Below are positions 46,815 to 58,539 of a DNA stretch of 64,000 nt, piece after piece. Where the stretch lies: positions 45,756,001 to 45,820,000 of the forward strand of contig CM114271.1 of the NCBI GenBank assembly GCA_050084515.1. Reading direction: 5' to 3'. The position numbers were made by a program, and so were the translations under genes. Each line of letters starts with the position of its first letter. Position 1 is the first letter of the stretch. This DNA comes from Blasia pusilla (lineage: Eukaryota > Marchantiophyta > Marchantiopsida > Blasiales). The notes under the pieces are model-generated. The model was not told where the DNA came from. It saw only the letters and a program-made list of their open reading frames with translations, and searched no databases.

Positions 46815-47150
46815 CTCAAGATCTCTCTCTTGGAGGTATACCCCCTTTCCTCTCCCAAACTCTCTCCTCAATAACCTATGATCGCACGTCACCTCCTTGG
46901 CTCTTGATCTATTGTTGCAGGTTAAGGGACACTTACCAAAGTAGAAAGTCAATGATACTCCAAATAAAAACTTGCCCAAAATAGTAAGTTTCTCTATACG
47001 GCTCCAAATGAGCCGAAACGAAGGGAAAACCTGCTCTCTCATGTTACCCGTGGCCTTAAAAGATCATCCTCGACCTCTTGAGGCTATATTCTAGTATCTC
47101 CGAAGGTGCTCTAGTATATCTCGCCGATCTATCTTAAAAGTCGTGACACC
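46813..47150 (-). mobile_element. R repeat, copy R4, part 2
   Basis: Continues R4 with gaggtataccccctttcctctcc, ttgatctattgttgcagg, aaagtagaaagtcaa, aaatgagccgaaacgaaggg and the head block ending in gtcgtgaca at about 47148. Confidence 0.6.
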
Positions 47151-47175
47151 GCACTTTATATTTATATATATATAT

Positions 47176-47249
47176 ATTGCAGAGACATGATTCAAACCTA
47201 TGACCTTAAGGTTATGAGCCTTGCAAGCTACTAGACTACTCTACTCCGT
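47176..47249 (-). other. tRNA-like sequence (degenerate, CAU-type; possible SINE head)
   Basis: On the minus strand it reads from about 47249 as a tRNA-like string. An A-box-like gtctagtagcttgcaag is followed by an anticodon-arm-like ggctcataacc (anticodon cat) and a B-box-like ggtttgaatc. The acceptor and T stems pair poorly, so it is not a functional tRNA. It is preceded on the plus strand by a (TA)n run, which fits the tail of a tRNA-derived SINE. Tentative. Confidence 0.35.
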
Positions 47250-48709
47250 ATCTAGCTTTCTTTGAATTATCCCCTTTATGTTGAGACATCATTTGTTACC
47301 ACCGTTAGATTCAACTGAAATTTGGTGGGATTGATGGGCTGTAGGATTTAACTAAGAATGCAAGACCCCCATTATGGTTTAGGCCTTAGATATGGATGTC
47401 TCAGATGAGACAATCTTCTAAATGAAGGAAGATCGAACGATCCCTTTATGACATGGATGGGGAGGGTTTTGCTAGTGAGAGAGCATGGAGTGGTGACCTG
47501 TCTTACGAACCTACATGTTTGGGACTTTGTATTTTATCTCTGATACTTTTTTTTTCCAAAGAATGGGTGCAGAAATAGGGCTACTCAATGGTGTCCTCGT
47601 GAGCATTGCAATAGTTTTCGGGAAAACTTGGCTAGAAACTCTCGTCCCTTTGTTATAAGAGAAAGGTAGTCAACTTTATAAAGCGTCATTAGGGATTGTA
47701 GTGAAATGAAAAAATTAATCAAGAGCAGAGTCATACATCAAATTAGGCACAAACTAACAAAGATTGAACCATTTTCCGTCCACATGAAACACGAATGTCA
47801 CATGACTTGTCATTCCAATATGACAATTCACCACAATTGAGCCTTACATCTACTTTCGTCATCCCTAAAGGGACTTAGTTTACTACCCTAATAATCCCCA
47901 ACCCAAACCCCAATCACTCTTAAGAAAGGAATGGAAAAACATTATCTCTTATAGGCTAACCTCATGGACACGCGCCCAGGTCGTGGCGACTCTCATTTCT
48001 ACGTCCAAATAATTTTCCAATGGATAGTGTAACATAACACAATGGTCTCTAGTAACTACTTCCAGTTATAACCAAGTCAAGGTCCCCACAACGCTAGACT
48101 ATTTCTACGCCCAAAAGTTTTGGACGCAGAATAACCATCGACTCTCTATAGTCACCCAGTGTGCATGAGATCTGGCCATTAAGGGACCCTCTTCACTAGT
48201 TGTAACAATCCCCAACCCAAACTCTCCAAAGAAATGAATTGAAAAAGAAAGGGTGGGCTCGTGTATGTATCCATGAAAAGTACATGTCATTTGCTATGCT
48301 CTTCCTCTGCCATAAACCGCATTTGTCTCTCCCGTGCCCTCCGTCCCATCCATCCTCCGCTTTGCTCCGTAGACATGCAAGATCCCGTATGCAAAATCAC
48401 AGATGATATGAGAGGCTGAGATGGTGGTGGCAGATGTTGTAGTGACGGATCCTATGCAAAAAGCTATGCAAGCCCGAGTGGTAGCACAATGGAGATCACT
48501 CCAAGGAGAGGCGGCGATGATGAAGAAGACCCATCTCTAAAGTTGACTTCAAGATGGACATCGAATTGTCACCCTAACCATATATGTATGGGTTTATGGG
48601 AGAGAGGTTTGACTCAATCCTTATGGATTACATCCATCAGCTCCAATCGAAAAATGGATTGTCCTTAACTACTTCGATTCCATATTATGAACATTGGTTT
48701 GCGCAAAAG
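47250..48709. other. No gene seen
   Basis: Only short open frames. A phrase caatccccaacccaaac occurs twice (about 47896 and 48209), hinting at an old repeat. Nothing recognisable. Confidence 0.35.
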
Positions 48710-48739
48710 TGTTAAGAGTATTAGTGTCGCTGCCCATTG
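48710..48739 (+). mobile_element. 30-bp stub of a copia 5' LTR
   Basis: Identical over 30 bp to the start of the 3' LTR at 50043-50072 (begins tgttaagagtattag). It is joined directly to RT coding sequence (gcacggctttcc, ARLSKIR). The junction shares TTG between LTR and pol, so a microhomology deletion removed most of the LTR, gag, protease, integrase and the RT start. Confidence 0.8.
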
Positions 48740-50041
48740 CACGGCTTTCCAAAATTCGTATATTTTTGGCTATAGCAGTGGTACTTTATTGGCATCTAGA
48801 GCAACTAGATGTCATCACAGCTTACTTGAATGGTAAGCTTGAGGAGGAGAATATCTACATGACTATTCCAGAAGGGTTGATTGTTCCTGAGGAGTAGAAG
48901 GGGAAGGTACTCCGTCTTTTGCAAACTCTATATGGCTTGAAGCAAGCCGGCCGTGGATGGAATGAGAACTTGGATAGCTCTCTACAACATCTTGGATGGA
49001 AGCGCTCAAATTCAGATCCTTGTTTATACACAATGCAAATGGAAAGCTTCCTTTTGTTGCTTGCAGTTTATGTTGACGACTTGATAATCGGCGGCAAGAA
49101 CTTCAAGCTAATTGTGAAGAGCAAGGAGGAGTTGCAGAACAAGTACAAGATGAAGGATCTTGGAAAACTTTCATACTTTCTTGGTATCACCTTCATCCGT
49201 GACGAGAAAGCTGGCACAATTTATTTGAGTCAGGCAAAGTATATCCGAGAGAAATTGAGAGAATTCGGGTTTGAAAAGATAAAGCCTGCATCTACACCAA
49301 TGGAGGCAGGGCATTCTACGAATCATCTAAACGACTCATTGTTGGATAGTAAAGGTAAAGAGCTTTATCAAAGCGCAATGGGCTCTTTGCTCTACCTCGC
49401 AAACGGTACCAGGTACGATCTCTCATTTGCTTGCCAACATTTTGCGCAGTACATGGCATGTCCGCAACTATCACATTGGCAAGGAGTGAAACGGATTCTT
49501 CGATACCTACAAGGAACAAAGGATCTTGTCCTACTGTATGGAGGACAAAATGCGAGCTTGGAACTTTTAGGGTATAGTGATGCAGATTGGGGTGGATGTA
49601 GGGATAATCGTTGCTCTGTAGGAGGATACGCATTCCTTTTGGCAGGAGCGGCGGTGTCTTGGTCAAGTAAGAAGCAAAAAACTGTTTCCCTTTCTTCTAC
49701 TGAGGCGGAATATGTAGTTGCAAGCAATGCTACCAAGGAAGCTCTTTGGTTACGCAAGGCCTTAGGTGACCTTGGCGTCCTAAAACCAAAAGCTACCCTC
49801 ATCTATGAGGATAATCAATCATGCATTGCAATAGCAAAGAATCTTGCACATCACGGTTGCACGAAGCACTTTGATGTCAAGTACCATTTCCTGAGACAAC
49901 GAGTGGAAGCTAAGGAGATTATTGGCCTACGGAGGAGATGGCAGCTGATATTTTTACCAAGCCTCTTGGGAAGGCAAAGTTTGTTACTTGCAGGAACATG
50001 CTTGGCCTTGTAGAGGGACGTGCCCCTCTTATGGAGGAGGA
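48740..50041 (+). pseudogene. Copia RT-RNase H with intact active site, internally deleted element
   Basis: RT from ARLSKIRIFLAIAVVLYWHL onward, with LDVITAYLNGKLEEE, YGLKQAGRGWNENL, catalytic YVDD at 49069-49080, LGKLSYFLGI, then RNase H with [25 protein letters not shown] and KHFDVKYHFLRQRV. The frame is open from 48898 to about 49925 (over 340 residues). A TAG at 48895-48897 replaces a probable glutamine, and one frameshift near 49928 separates the ADIFTKPLGKAKF end. Low decay compared with every other element here suggests a recent arrival. It lacks everything upstream of RT and cannot be autonomous. Confidence 0.85.
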
Positions 50042-50042
50042 G

Positions 50043-50436
50043 TGTTAAGAGTATTAGTGTCGCTGCCCATTGTGAGGGACACGTGTAGTTTGTCACATGT
50101 GTACTTACTATTATAAGAAAGAGGAAGTGGCATAAGGAAGCATGCTCATTCCCCCCTTTGAGTATGACAACTAGGATATAAAAAGGGTTCCCCTATTATA
50201 ATGTAGAAGCTAGTGAGATTCTAAGTCATCTCTAAAGAGGTGCTAGTTTGTGGCTTAGTAAGTCATTAGGAGGAGCTACTACATGACACATGGAGGAGAG
50301 GAACTTGTGAAGACGGTAGAAGGAGCTTCAAGACTTTTGAGTTTGCAACTCTTAATCTTGCATAGTGTCTTTTCTATTAAAAAGCCCAAACCAATGGGCT
50401 TTTGCGAATGGTTCAGGTGTGAGAAACACCAACACT
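50043..50436 (+). mobile_element. 3' LTR of the deleted copia element
   Basis: Starts TGTTAAGAG after a purine-rich atggaggaggag tract and contains a TATA box (gatataaaaagg near 50175). The likely end is at accaaca near 50436, giving TG...CA termini. No target duplication with the 48705-48709 flank is evident. Its end lies about 0.4 kb upstream of the fibrillin start codon in the same orientation. Confidence 0.65.
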
Positions 50437-50844
50437 AGAGGTCCCGTCTCTGCAAATGTTGTTGATATTATCTTTAATTTAGCCTATAAGTATGACAATG
50501 AAAAGGGGGCAGATTTCAGTCTTTTCATTGGGCTTTATTCCATACCACTTTCCCCATTCTCCTCCGAGTTACGACGAGTGCATGGATGTCACGGTTTAGG
50601 GTGGACGATTCGATTCCACGGCCCTTGTTGTCGTTGTTCTGGTGTGGAGAAACGGCCGTGACAGATCCGCACATCGCAGCTGCAGAAAACTATCCACGCT
50701 CGTCCATTCACAGCCTCAAAATGTGCGAGCGCACGCAGCAGATTGCTCAGCTCGCGAGCCCGTCGTCCTCCATCGTCTGTGGGCTGATCGGCGCGAGCGA
50801 TTCGGTCTCGGGGAGGGAGCTGCAAGGATCGGGGATCGTTGATC
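50437..50844 (+). promoter_or_regulatory. 5' flank and leader of the fibrillin gene
   Basis: Between the copia LTR and ATG 50845. The sequence turns GC-richer from about 50580. No TATA box is convincing. Open frames on both strands here and over exon 1 are shadows of GC-rich sequence. Confidence 0.4.
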
Positions 50845-53800
50845 ATGGCCGTTATGGCTTCGGCCGTCAGTCCTCCATGGACTTTGGGAAGGTGGGAGAG
50901 CAATTGCAGGGCTTCTGCCATAGCCGCTGCCGTGCCCATGGTCCGAATTCGTCCCTCTGGCGCGCGTTGCTGCGGTGGGAAGCTCAGCGGGAAGAAGGGG
51001 ATTGGACCCATCGCTGTGAAGTGTGCGGCGTCGAGCAGCTCTGCTGTCCAAGAGGTGGCGCAGAGCAAAGAGGAATTGGCGTTGGTGGAAGCATTGCTGG
51101 GCATTCAAGGCCGCGGAAGAGTTGCATCAGCCAAACAGCTCCAAGTACGTCTTTACGATTCATGCCATTCCTGCCGTCGTTGAGCATGTCGCCGATCGCG
51201 AGCGTCGTGTCGCGGGATCATGAGCGTGAACAGCGCGACCGGCGATGCTGCTTTCACTCTTTCCATCTCTCGGCGAAGCAAGGAAAACCTGCGATGAATA
51301 TTTCTGTTGCTCGCAAGTCTGTGCCGAATTCTGGAAAGACGAGGAGGATTCGTTTGCACATGGGAGTCCATCTCCTAATCCACTGTCGAGTCTCAGAATC
51401 GAGGAAGTCCCATCCAGAGCGATGTGATTCCTTGGAAATTATATCTGGCTTAAAATCGTCAAACGCAGAGGATTTCGTGCAAGGAATTGTTGAAATGTAA
51501 CGCAACTTCTTGTGGATGGTGTCCACAGGCCGTCGAACAGGCTGTGAAGGATCTGGAAGCAGCGGAAGGGGTACCAGATCCTGTAAGGTTTTCACTGCTG
51601 GAATGCTCTCATCTGGTGTGGTAATGAAGACTGTAGAAGCTAACTGAAAGCAGTGGTCTGGATAACTCATACAATCCGAGCATGTGGACTCGAGTACATG
51701 AGCAGCAGAGGACTGAAGTAGGAATCAGAACTTCAGGAGGCTTTCCTGCGGTGGATGAATTCTTCATCTAATCTTTTGGAGGCTTGCGGTGCAGACCGAT
51801 TCTCCACTTCTTGAAGGGCGTTGGGAGCTCATGTTCACCACAAGGCCTGGGTCTGCATCACCAATTCAGGTCTTTTCCGAGCCTCTTCAACTCGTCATGT
51901 GCTCTGCACTGAATTCATTTTGAGAGCGTGGCTGCTTTAAGCTCCAGGGATTTTCGTCTGCTACATCAACACTTGCAGACCTGCGCTGCCTCCAGTGTGA
52001 TTGATATACGTCGTCATGCCCCGACACTGGTGTTATCGATTTCTCCCAAATGACTCGGTATCCACGAGAGCGTTGCGGTCTACTCCTGTGGCAGTAATTA
52101 ATGGGGAAGTCAGAAACCGAAGATGAAAAGAAAGTGACTAGGCTCAAAAGCAGTGCCTGCAGGGAAAACAATATCTCCTGCTCTGATGATTACTCTTCTG
52201 ATGGTATTGCTTCGTATTGGAGATGATGTGCGCAGCGAACTTTCGTTGGTGTGGATGCATTCACCGTCTTCCAGGAGATTTGCCTAACTGGCCCAGATCC
52301 ACGAGTGAGCAACATAGTGCAGGCATCGAAAGACATTGGCGAACTCAAAGTTGAGGTGAGGAAGCAGCTCCATCCTCTCAGCATGTGCCCATGTTTCTTA
52401 AGGCTTGTTTCATGGCCTGCACCTGCAGTGTGACAAAGATTCCAATGACAGTAGTCACGTAGGTCTCCTATTTTTGAGGTGTATGCCCATTTCCTGCTCT
52501 AGAGCCGTAAGCAAAGATACAAAAAATGGCACCTGCACGAGTCGCGCAACTAAAAACTATGTCTCTAACGACATTCACGCCTCACAATGTGGTACCCACT
52601 AGTGAGCCCTGACGCCATCAATTAGCCAAGGGGTTCGATCCAGTCGTGGATTCGCACATGTGAAAGTCTGAAGTGTGATTGTTCAACCTCGTTGTGTCAG
52701 GCAGTAGCTTCAAGAGAGAGTGGCAAGCGTATTCTCTTCCGATTTGTTAAAGCTGCTTTCTCCTTCAAGTTCCTCCCCTTCAAGGTGCCTTACCCAGTGC
52801 CGTTCAGGCTTCTGGGAGATGAAGCAAAAGGGTGGCTGGACACTACGTATCTGTCGCCATCGGGAACAATTCGGATCTCAAAAGGCAATAAAGTATGTAC
52901 TACGCACTCCAAGGGACTGCCTACTCAACTGCTTGTTTGAACTGTAGGAAGCTAATGCCTTGTTCATCTCTCTCGGTTTCGAAGTTCCGTTGCCATGTTG
53001 CGGAAGTCCATCATTGCTGTGCCAAATGTCTTATTTTTGAGGTAACACAGCTTGCTGCTTGTGATTAAGGAGTGCAGGGGTCCACGTTTGTTCTACAGAA
53101 GAACTTGGAACCACGCCAGCGGCTTCTTCAGGCCATCGCAACTGGGACTGAGATTGAGAAGGTGCTACTCAATAACCTCCCTCCTCGTGAAGGTGCCTTA
53201 CCATCATGACTTCGCATGTGTCGTGATTCGAAAGTCCATGAAACCATGAGCAAATAGAGTTATTCGAACCAAAAGTATATCTCATTGGTGAAACCCTAAA
53301 CAAATTAACAGAAAGTCATGAAGTCGTACCCTTTGCATGCATCCTAACGAGCTCTCTGAATTGCCGATGAATTCGGTTGCTTGGGAATTACTCCATCTAG
53401 AGGTTCCGTGGCAGGTGTGTACTGTAACAAATTTATATTTAACTTGAAATGAACTCTCTCACTCGGGACTTAACTTGACTCGACTCTGAAATTCTTCCCT
53501 CTTCGCAGGCAATAGAACAACTCAGATCGCTTAACCCAACCAAGAATGCGACGGACATGAGTAAATTAATAGGAAAATGGAAGCTGATATGGACCTCACA
53601 GGTACGGTTATCAGCGCTGACCTTGTCCCCCCCATCAACATCAACTTCACCTTCTGAGTGATGATAGAATGTGCACCAAGATCCTAATGAATCTTTTAAA
53701 TATACGAGTATAAAAACTGATGAAAACCTACTCTTGACACAGGCAGCTAATGCTAGCTGGATACAAAAGGCGTCTGTTGGTCTCAGCAATTGGCAGGTAT

Positions 53801-54668
53801 GCACATGCACTCCAACCCATCTGCTGAAAATTCTCACTATCACACAGAATGAGGATATGCAGTTTTTTATTAGTATGACCAATTCCAAAGGACTCTCTCA
53901 GACAGTGGATGATTATCATATCTCATCTTGGCTCCAACGGAGTCAGGGATTTTTTTTGACACGAGCAAGTTACATTCAAAACGGGTGCAGATTTACGCCG
54001 ACAAAGACAGACTAGAGAATCTAGTGGAACCTCTCCCAGGTGTCAAGCTGAGAGCAGGAGCCACCGTCCTGTGAGTAACAAACGCTGATATAGACTGTGA
54101 TTCTTGTTCTCCTGGCAGAAGTATGTGATTCCCTGTTGTTAACAGCCTATATAGTTGACTAGCCAGGGTAGCAATAAACTTCCCCAAGCAGATGATGCAT
54201 TCGAAGTGAAGTTCCAACAAACAAATGCCTAACTTGCTAACTTGGGAATCGACAGGCCCCTTTCAGATGAAAGACAAGACGTGAAGATCAAAGGTGCTAA
54301 GTTGGAGCTGGGCTCCTTAAGCATTCCTGTGAATATCACTGGAGAAGGCTTTGTAGATATACTGTATGTTCTTTACCCCTGACTGAGCACCTTTCTCCTC
54401 ACGTAGGCTTTCTCTCTATATGTATTCTGGATGTGCGCCGAAAATGCAGACAGCCCTGCTTCCTGAATACAAGCCATGATAATATTGGGGCTTTTGACCC
54501 TGACATTGGATGAAGACTACTTGTTCGTCACATCCTATGATTGATGGAAAGGTCATTGTACTGAGCACTTTGGCTGTTTGTTCTCGCAGGTATCTGGATA
54601 GTAGACTAAAAATCAGCCTTGGCAACAAAGGCAGTATGTTCGTGCATGTTCGAGAACCACAGGATTGA
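50845..54668 (+). CDS. PAP12: Two-domain plastid-lipid-associated protein (fibrillin), PAP12 type
   Basis: Eleven exons with GT-AG introns: 50845-51144, 51529-51582, 51795-51869, 52236-52355, 52701-52892, 53078-53161, 53509-53601, 53743-53796, 53991-54070, 54256-54363, 54590-54668 (TGA). They join without a stop into 412 residues, close to the Arabidopsis PAP12 length as I recall it. Residues 1 to about 60 are a Ser/Ala/Arg-rich chloroplast transit peptide. The first PAP/fibrillin domain runs from LVEALLGIQGRGRVASAKQL (about 80) through LLEGRWELMFTTRPGSASPIQ, FTVFQEICL and KVPYPVPFRLLGDEAKGWLD to RISKGNKGSTFVLQK (about 255). The second, shorter domain runs from MSKLIGKWKLIWTSQ (about 292) to LKISLGNKGSMFVHVRE. 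Both end in the same ISxGNKGSxFV signature. Fibrillins are lipocalin-like proteins of plastoglobules and thylakoids that bind hydrophobic compounds. ATG 50845 was chosen because it precedes the transit peptide; 50854 is an alternative. No lesion seen. Confidence 0.93.
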
Positions 54669-56052
54669 ACTCTCCAGATCGAGCACCGCACATATAGATG
54701 ATGAGATGTTGAGGTCGGGTGAACAAGCTCTATGGATAAGAGAAATAGCCTGGATCAAATCTGCAACCTGTGCTTCTGAAGTAGGAGCCGTAAGTCTCCT
54801 GTAGCACTTCTTACTCTACAGTTCTCTCTCCCTCTCCCTCTCGCTCTCTCTCCACAACAAGGCTACGACAGGCACTACTTAATGAGTACAGTCTCTCTCC
54901 ACAACCGAGAAAGACTTCTTTTGAAGCGGAAGGGCTTCAAAAGACTAAAGGAAAGGCTTCTTTTTAAGGATGTGTGCCGAGTGGATGTAAAGTAATAAGA
55001 ACTGCTTGCATGTAACATAAACTACCGTACTTTCCAATCGGGAAGTGGAAGAGCAGGAGTTGCACCTGCAAATTTACTACGTCAGCAAATCGCGAAATTG
55101 TGCCCGCACTGCATGTACTAATTTGTACCCGTTCTAAACCACAGTAACGATTTGATGCCATGTATCTGAGTTGGCTACTTGGCACCCTGATTAGCCGCGG
55201 GAAAGTGACACAGGACACAAACGCTCCCACTCGTGGGCAAAAAGTACAATTTGAATGACCAAAATGGTGACTTGTATGACTAGCGAATACGTCCTATCTT
55301 TCAACCAACATAAGGGGCAGAAGGATCCGATGAGAAGAAAGCTATAGGTAATTCCTCGCACCATCATCCGAACAACAATACTGATATAGAGATATATGCA
55401 TCCCGTACATCTGTTGTACTTCTCCATGAGTAAGGCAATAATAGACTGGACCCCGACATTTCAAAGTCTCTCTGCCCCGACGATGTTGCTTATCCCCAAA
55501 GCATTGGTCTTGGGAATGACCAGTGTCGGTCACTCCCAAGCAGTTCCCATGTGTGACTACTCCATACTCTGTGAAGTAGAAGTGGGAAGGAGAGGTTTTA
55601 CTTTTCATGACGTTTACTAAGCTCAATTTTCGCGCAAGAATGGAATTGAAACGAGGAGAATGAACCTCCGTTCCTCGGAAAATTACCATTCTCTCGGAGA
55701 GAGAAAGGATGGACTATAGGATAAGAAATCTGTTTGTCCACCCACCCAGAATGGGGGAAGTGTCCCATTAAATCGGATGGACATATGAAGGGGAGAATGA
55801 AGGATGAAAAGGAGGTTAGGTTAGGGTAACTAGTTAATGATGATTGAAGTGTTGGTACAGTATCACCTGTTTTTTGACGTTGTGAGATTAGTCAACGATC
55901 AGTGAAAATGCTTTCTTTAAATGACTGGTGTCAGATAGACTTCTCTTCCATACACGCAGATGAAGTTGTTTGATGATCTCGCCCTTACACAATGAACATG
56001 TGAAGAGGTTTCTGTCAGTTTGATGTCCACTTTCCTCAAGTCTCCTCGTCTA
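54669..56052. other. Intergenic, no gene supported
   Basis: Includes the fibrillin 3' flank and a pyrimidine-rich low-complexity run (ctctctctccctctccctct, about 54822-54852). A minus-strand open frame at 55342-55689 (115 codons) has no recognisable domain, no neighbouring exons and a composition like its surroundings. Confidence 0.35.
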
Positions 56053-56099
56053 GGAAAACGATCTCGTAAGATCCGAAACCTCTTACGAGACCGTTTTCT
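56053..56099. repeat. Hairpin, 18-bp stem with two mismatches, 11-nt loop
   Basis: ggaaaacgatctcgtaag (56053-56070) pairs with cttacgagaccgttttct (56082-56099). Sixteen of eighteen positions pair. No flanking terminal motif or ORF explains it. Confidence 0.8.
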
Positions 56100-58126
56100 C
56101 CCTGGCAGTTTAATATTTATCTTGACCCCACGAGATTGGACTACCTATTGATGCGAGCATTTATCTTTAGTCAGCCTCAACTACGACCTCAGATGAATTA
56201 ACCGCTTAGTTCTCAGCATGATTTGCTTAGACGGCCGTTCTTATCGGATCATCATCACAGGCCACGAGTGCATCATCAGGAAACGCTTCGGACGAAGTTT
56301 CATCACGATATCAAGATCATTGTTTCTTACCTTCTGGACCTGCAAGCACTTGTAGCAAGTTCATCGGGTATTCTCCGGCTAATTGAGAAAGTCCCACTCG
56401 CACGACAATGAGCACTAAGAATGAGTAGGAGGTGGTTTCGACATCACCGGCGTTGCCTCAAACCATAATGTCATCATCGTGCTCTTGTCCTACGTTCTTG
56501 GCTCAGGAACGGGGGACAACTGCAAAGACAACATCAAAGTCTCTCCGACCCCTTGAAGACATGACCTGGCTGCCAAGGATTACAGCTGTGGGACCTAAGC
56601 ATCTGCTAATTCAGAGAGTATTCCAGTGGGAAATTGACCCGTCCTGCGGCCGATCGCTTCGACCTCCGCTTGTCGCCAGTCCATGCCGGGGACAAGCCAG
56701 GACATTGACATTTATATCAACTGGTATCGAAAGTGAAGCATAAGAGATTGAATTAGTCTGGAAGTCGACCTCTTGAAGCTCCACTTCCAGTAACAGATAG
56801 TTCGAGATCCGAAGTTGGGACAAAGATCCATGCATTCATGTCTACGATAATCAGCAAGCCAAGGTGATCCGGGAGGGTGACACAACGGTCGCACAAAGAA
56901 GCCAGAGGGGCTGGCACACGTCTATTTGGGCAGGAGAATTTCAATACAAGCACAGGCTACTTCCATGGCTCACCGTATACTAAACAAAGAATCCCGCTAC
57001 GCAAGGATGAACGGTGCACGTAGTGTAAAAGCATGAAATGTCTGAAAAGGCATGCAGTCCTCACGATAGTCAAGAAGCAAATCCTCGTAATCCCTCTCCA
57101 AAGATCGGAGGCGGATTTTGGGGCGGCAGAAGCATAAAATGAGCGGAGCGGGAGAAGCGTAAACATACTGGCTTCCCTGACGCTGTGCGGCCCATCTTAT
57201 GCTTCTCCCGCTCAGGGTTTGACACAGGGAAGACACCTCGTGGTGATTGGAGCTGTTGTGATTAGGGTTCCGGAATCCGGATTCCTTCGAAGTCGGCCGC
57301 TTGGAACACTTTGAGGCTTGAGCTCCTCAGAACGCCGTACAGTACACGGACCATCTACGGTGACCGTAACCCTAGCCAGCCCTAAAAGCTATGCAAAGCT
57401 TCGCGGCGCCGCATCAGAGTCCAATAGGGGATGCTGTGGTTCTGTGAAGGCAGCAGTGTGTTGCTGCGTGCTCCACTGGCACTCGGGATAATCTTATTAA
57501 GCATGCTCCCTCCCTCAAGTGGATGTTGGAGGCGCAGGGCTTCCATCTAGCGCTTGTTGTGTCCAGTGTCGACTTTGATCTTTGTAGATTTTCGATTCAG
57601 GTTGTCTCCATTCCGATGGTGTAGGTGCGGAGGCCTTAGGTCTTACACTGTGCTTCACCTCGCGCTGCTGATCGCCGAGGCATTAAGCCCACAGTAGATC
57701 GTTATTGGTTTCGGGACACTGCGATGATTTGGATGTGAGCAGAGCCATTTGGAAAAGAGAGTGGTCGACTTGGTAGCGCTACATGCTCAACCTCTAGGCC
57801 TTGATTGGTCACTTCAAAGTAATGCGTGTCTAACGGATACGGATATGTGTCATGTGTCGTTTCTTGCTTGTTAGATATGAGGTGACGTTCCCGGTTGTGC
57901 GCAATGATGAGGCAAGTGATGAGAAAGGTTTTACGGGTAATTTGCAACTGATCTCTGTGATGATCATATGCCTTCACCTTGGAGAACTGATGCCTCTGAA
58001 ATTCTTGCCAGCCTCATATACCATTCCGTTTCGTTGTTGAACGAGATGACTAAGTTCTCAGTTTTCCGATTATGCGGAATGCCACCGCGTGGCACTCAGC
58101 TTCTCGGGAGAGAGCTTCTCACAATT
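56100..58126. other. No gene supported; one further hairpin
   Basis: Moderate-GC sequence with short open stretches on both strands (for example 56432-56743 plus) that lack recognisable domains. The inverted repeat gagcgggagaagc (57146-57158) and gcttctcccgctc (57201-57213) forms a 13-bp stem around a 42-nt loop. Confidence 0.35.
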
Positions 58127-58539
58127 GGCGCCATTTACCAATACCGAGAGTTTGAGCTTCTGCTCAGTCGTACTCTATGGTGCAATGGCTTTGGCGCTAT
58201 ATTAAATCCTGGAAATTCTAAACTCTGGGCAATTTCGATTGGTCCCCTGTGTTTCGGGAAAGCCAGGAAACAATCATCCTCATCCGTAGTGCCCTCCTAC
58301 CAAATTACATGTACGTGACTTCTTTCAGGCGGATCTTTCTGCTCCAAACCTCATGGCACCCCGTCTCATGAGGCATAAGTCGTCTGTGAAGGCGCCATTA
58401 TACCAATACCGAGAGTTGGAGCTATACTCCGTCCTATTCTTTGGTGCAATGGCTTTGGCGCGAAAGGAAATCCTGGAAATTCTGAACTCCGCTAACGTGA
58501 GTTGGTCCTGTGTGTTCCGGGAAAGCCATGAAACATTCA
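58127..58539. repeat. Direct duplication, two about 149-bp copies
   Basis: 58127-58275 and 58391-58539 both run from ggcgccatt through accaataccgagagtt.gagct, ggtgcaatggctttggcgc and aatcctggaaattct.aactc to cgggaaagcca.gaaaca. Copies differ by scattered substitutions. Offset 264 bp. Confidence 0.85.

Noticed and set aside
46485-47042. Long minus-strand open frame across the GA run
   Set aside because: Its length comes from the (GA)n microsatellite coding a Ser-Leu run; the flanks are R repeat sequence.
48700-50436. 5-bp target duplication for the young copia element
   Set aside because: The left flank aaaag does not match the bases after the likely LTR end at 50436; not supported.
50586-51500. 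304-codon plus-strand frame and several minus-strand frames over fibrillin exon 1
   Set aside because: They overlap exon 1 in other frames and lack recognisable domains; the spliced fibrillin explains the coding signal.
55342-55689. 115-codon minus-strand frame
   Set aside because: No domain, no neighbouring exons, composition like the surrounding intergenic DNA.
56432-56743. 103-codon plus-strand frame, and readable text in another frame further on
   Set aside because: No family recognised and frequent stops just outside; chance opening is likely in this GC range.
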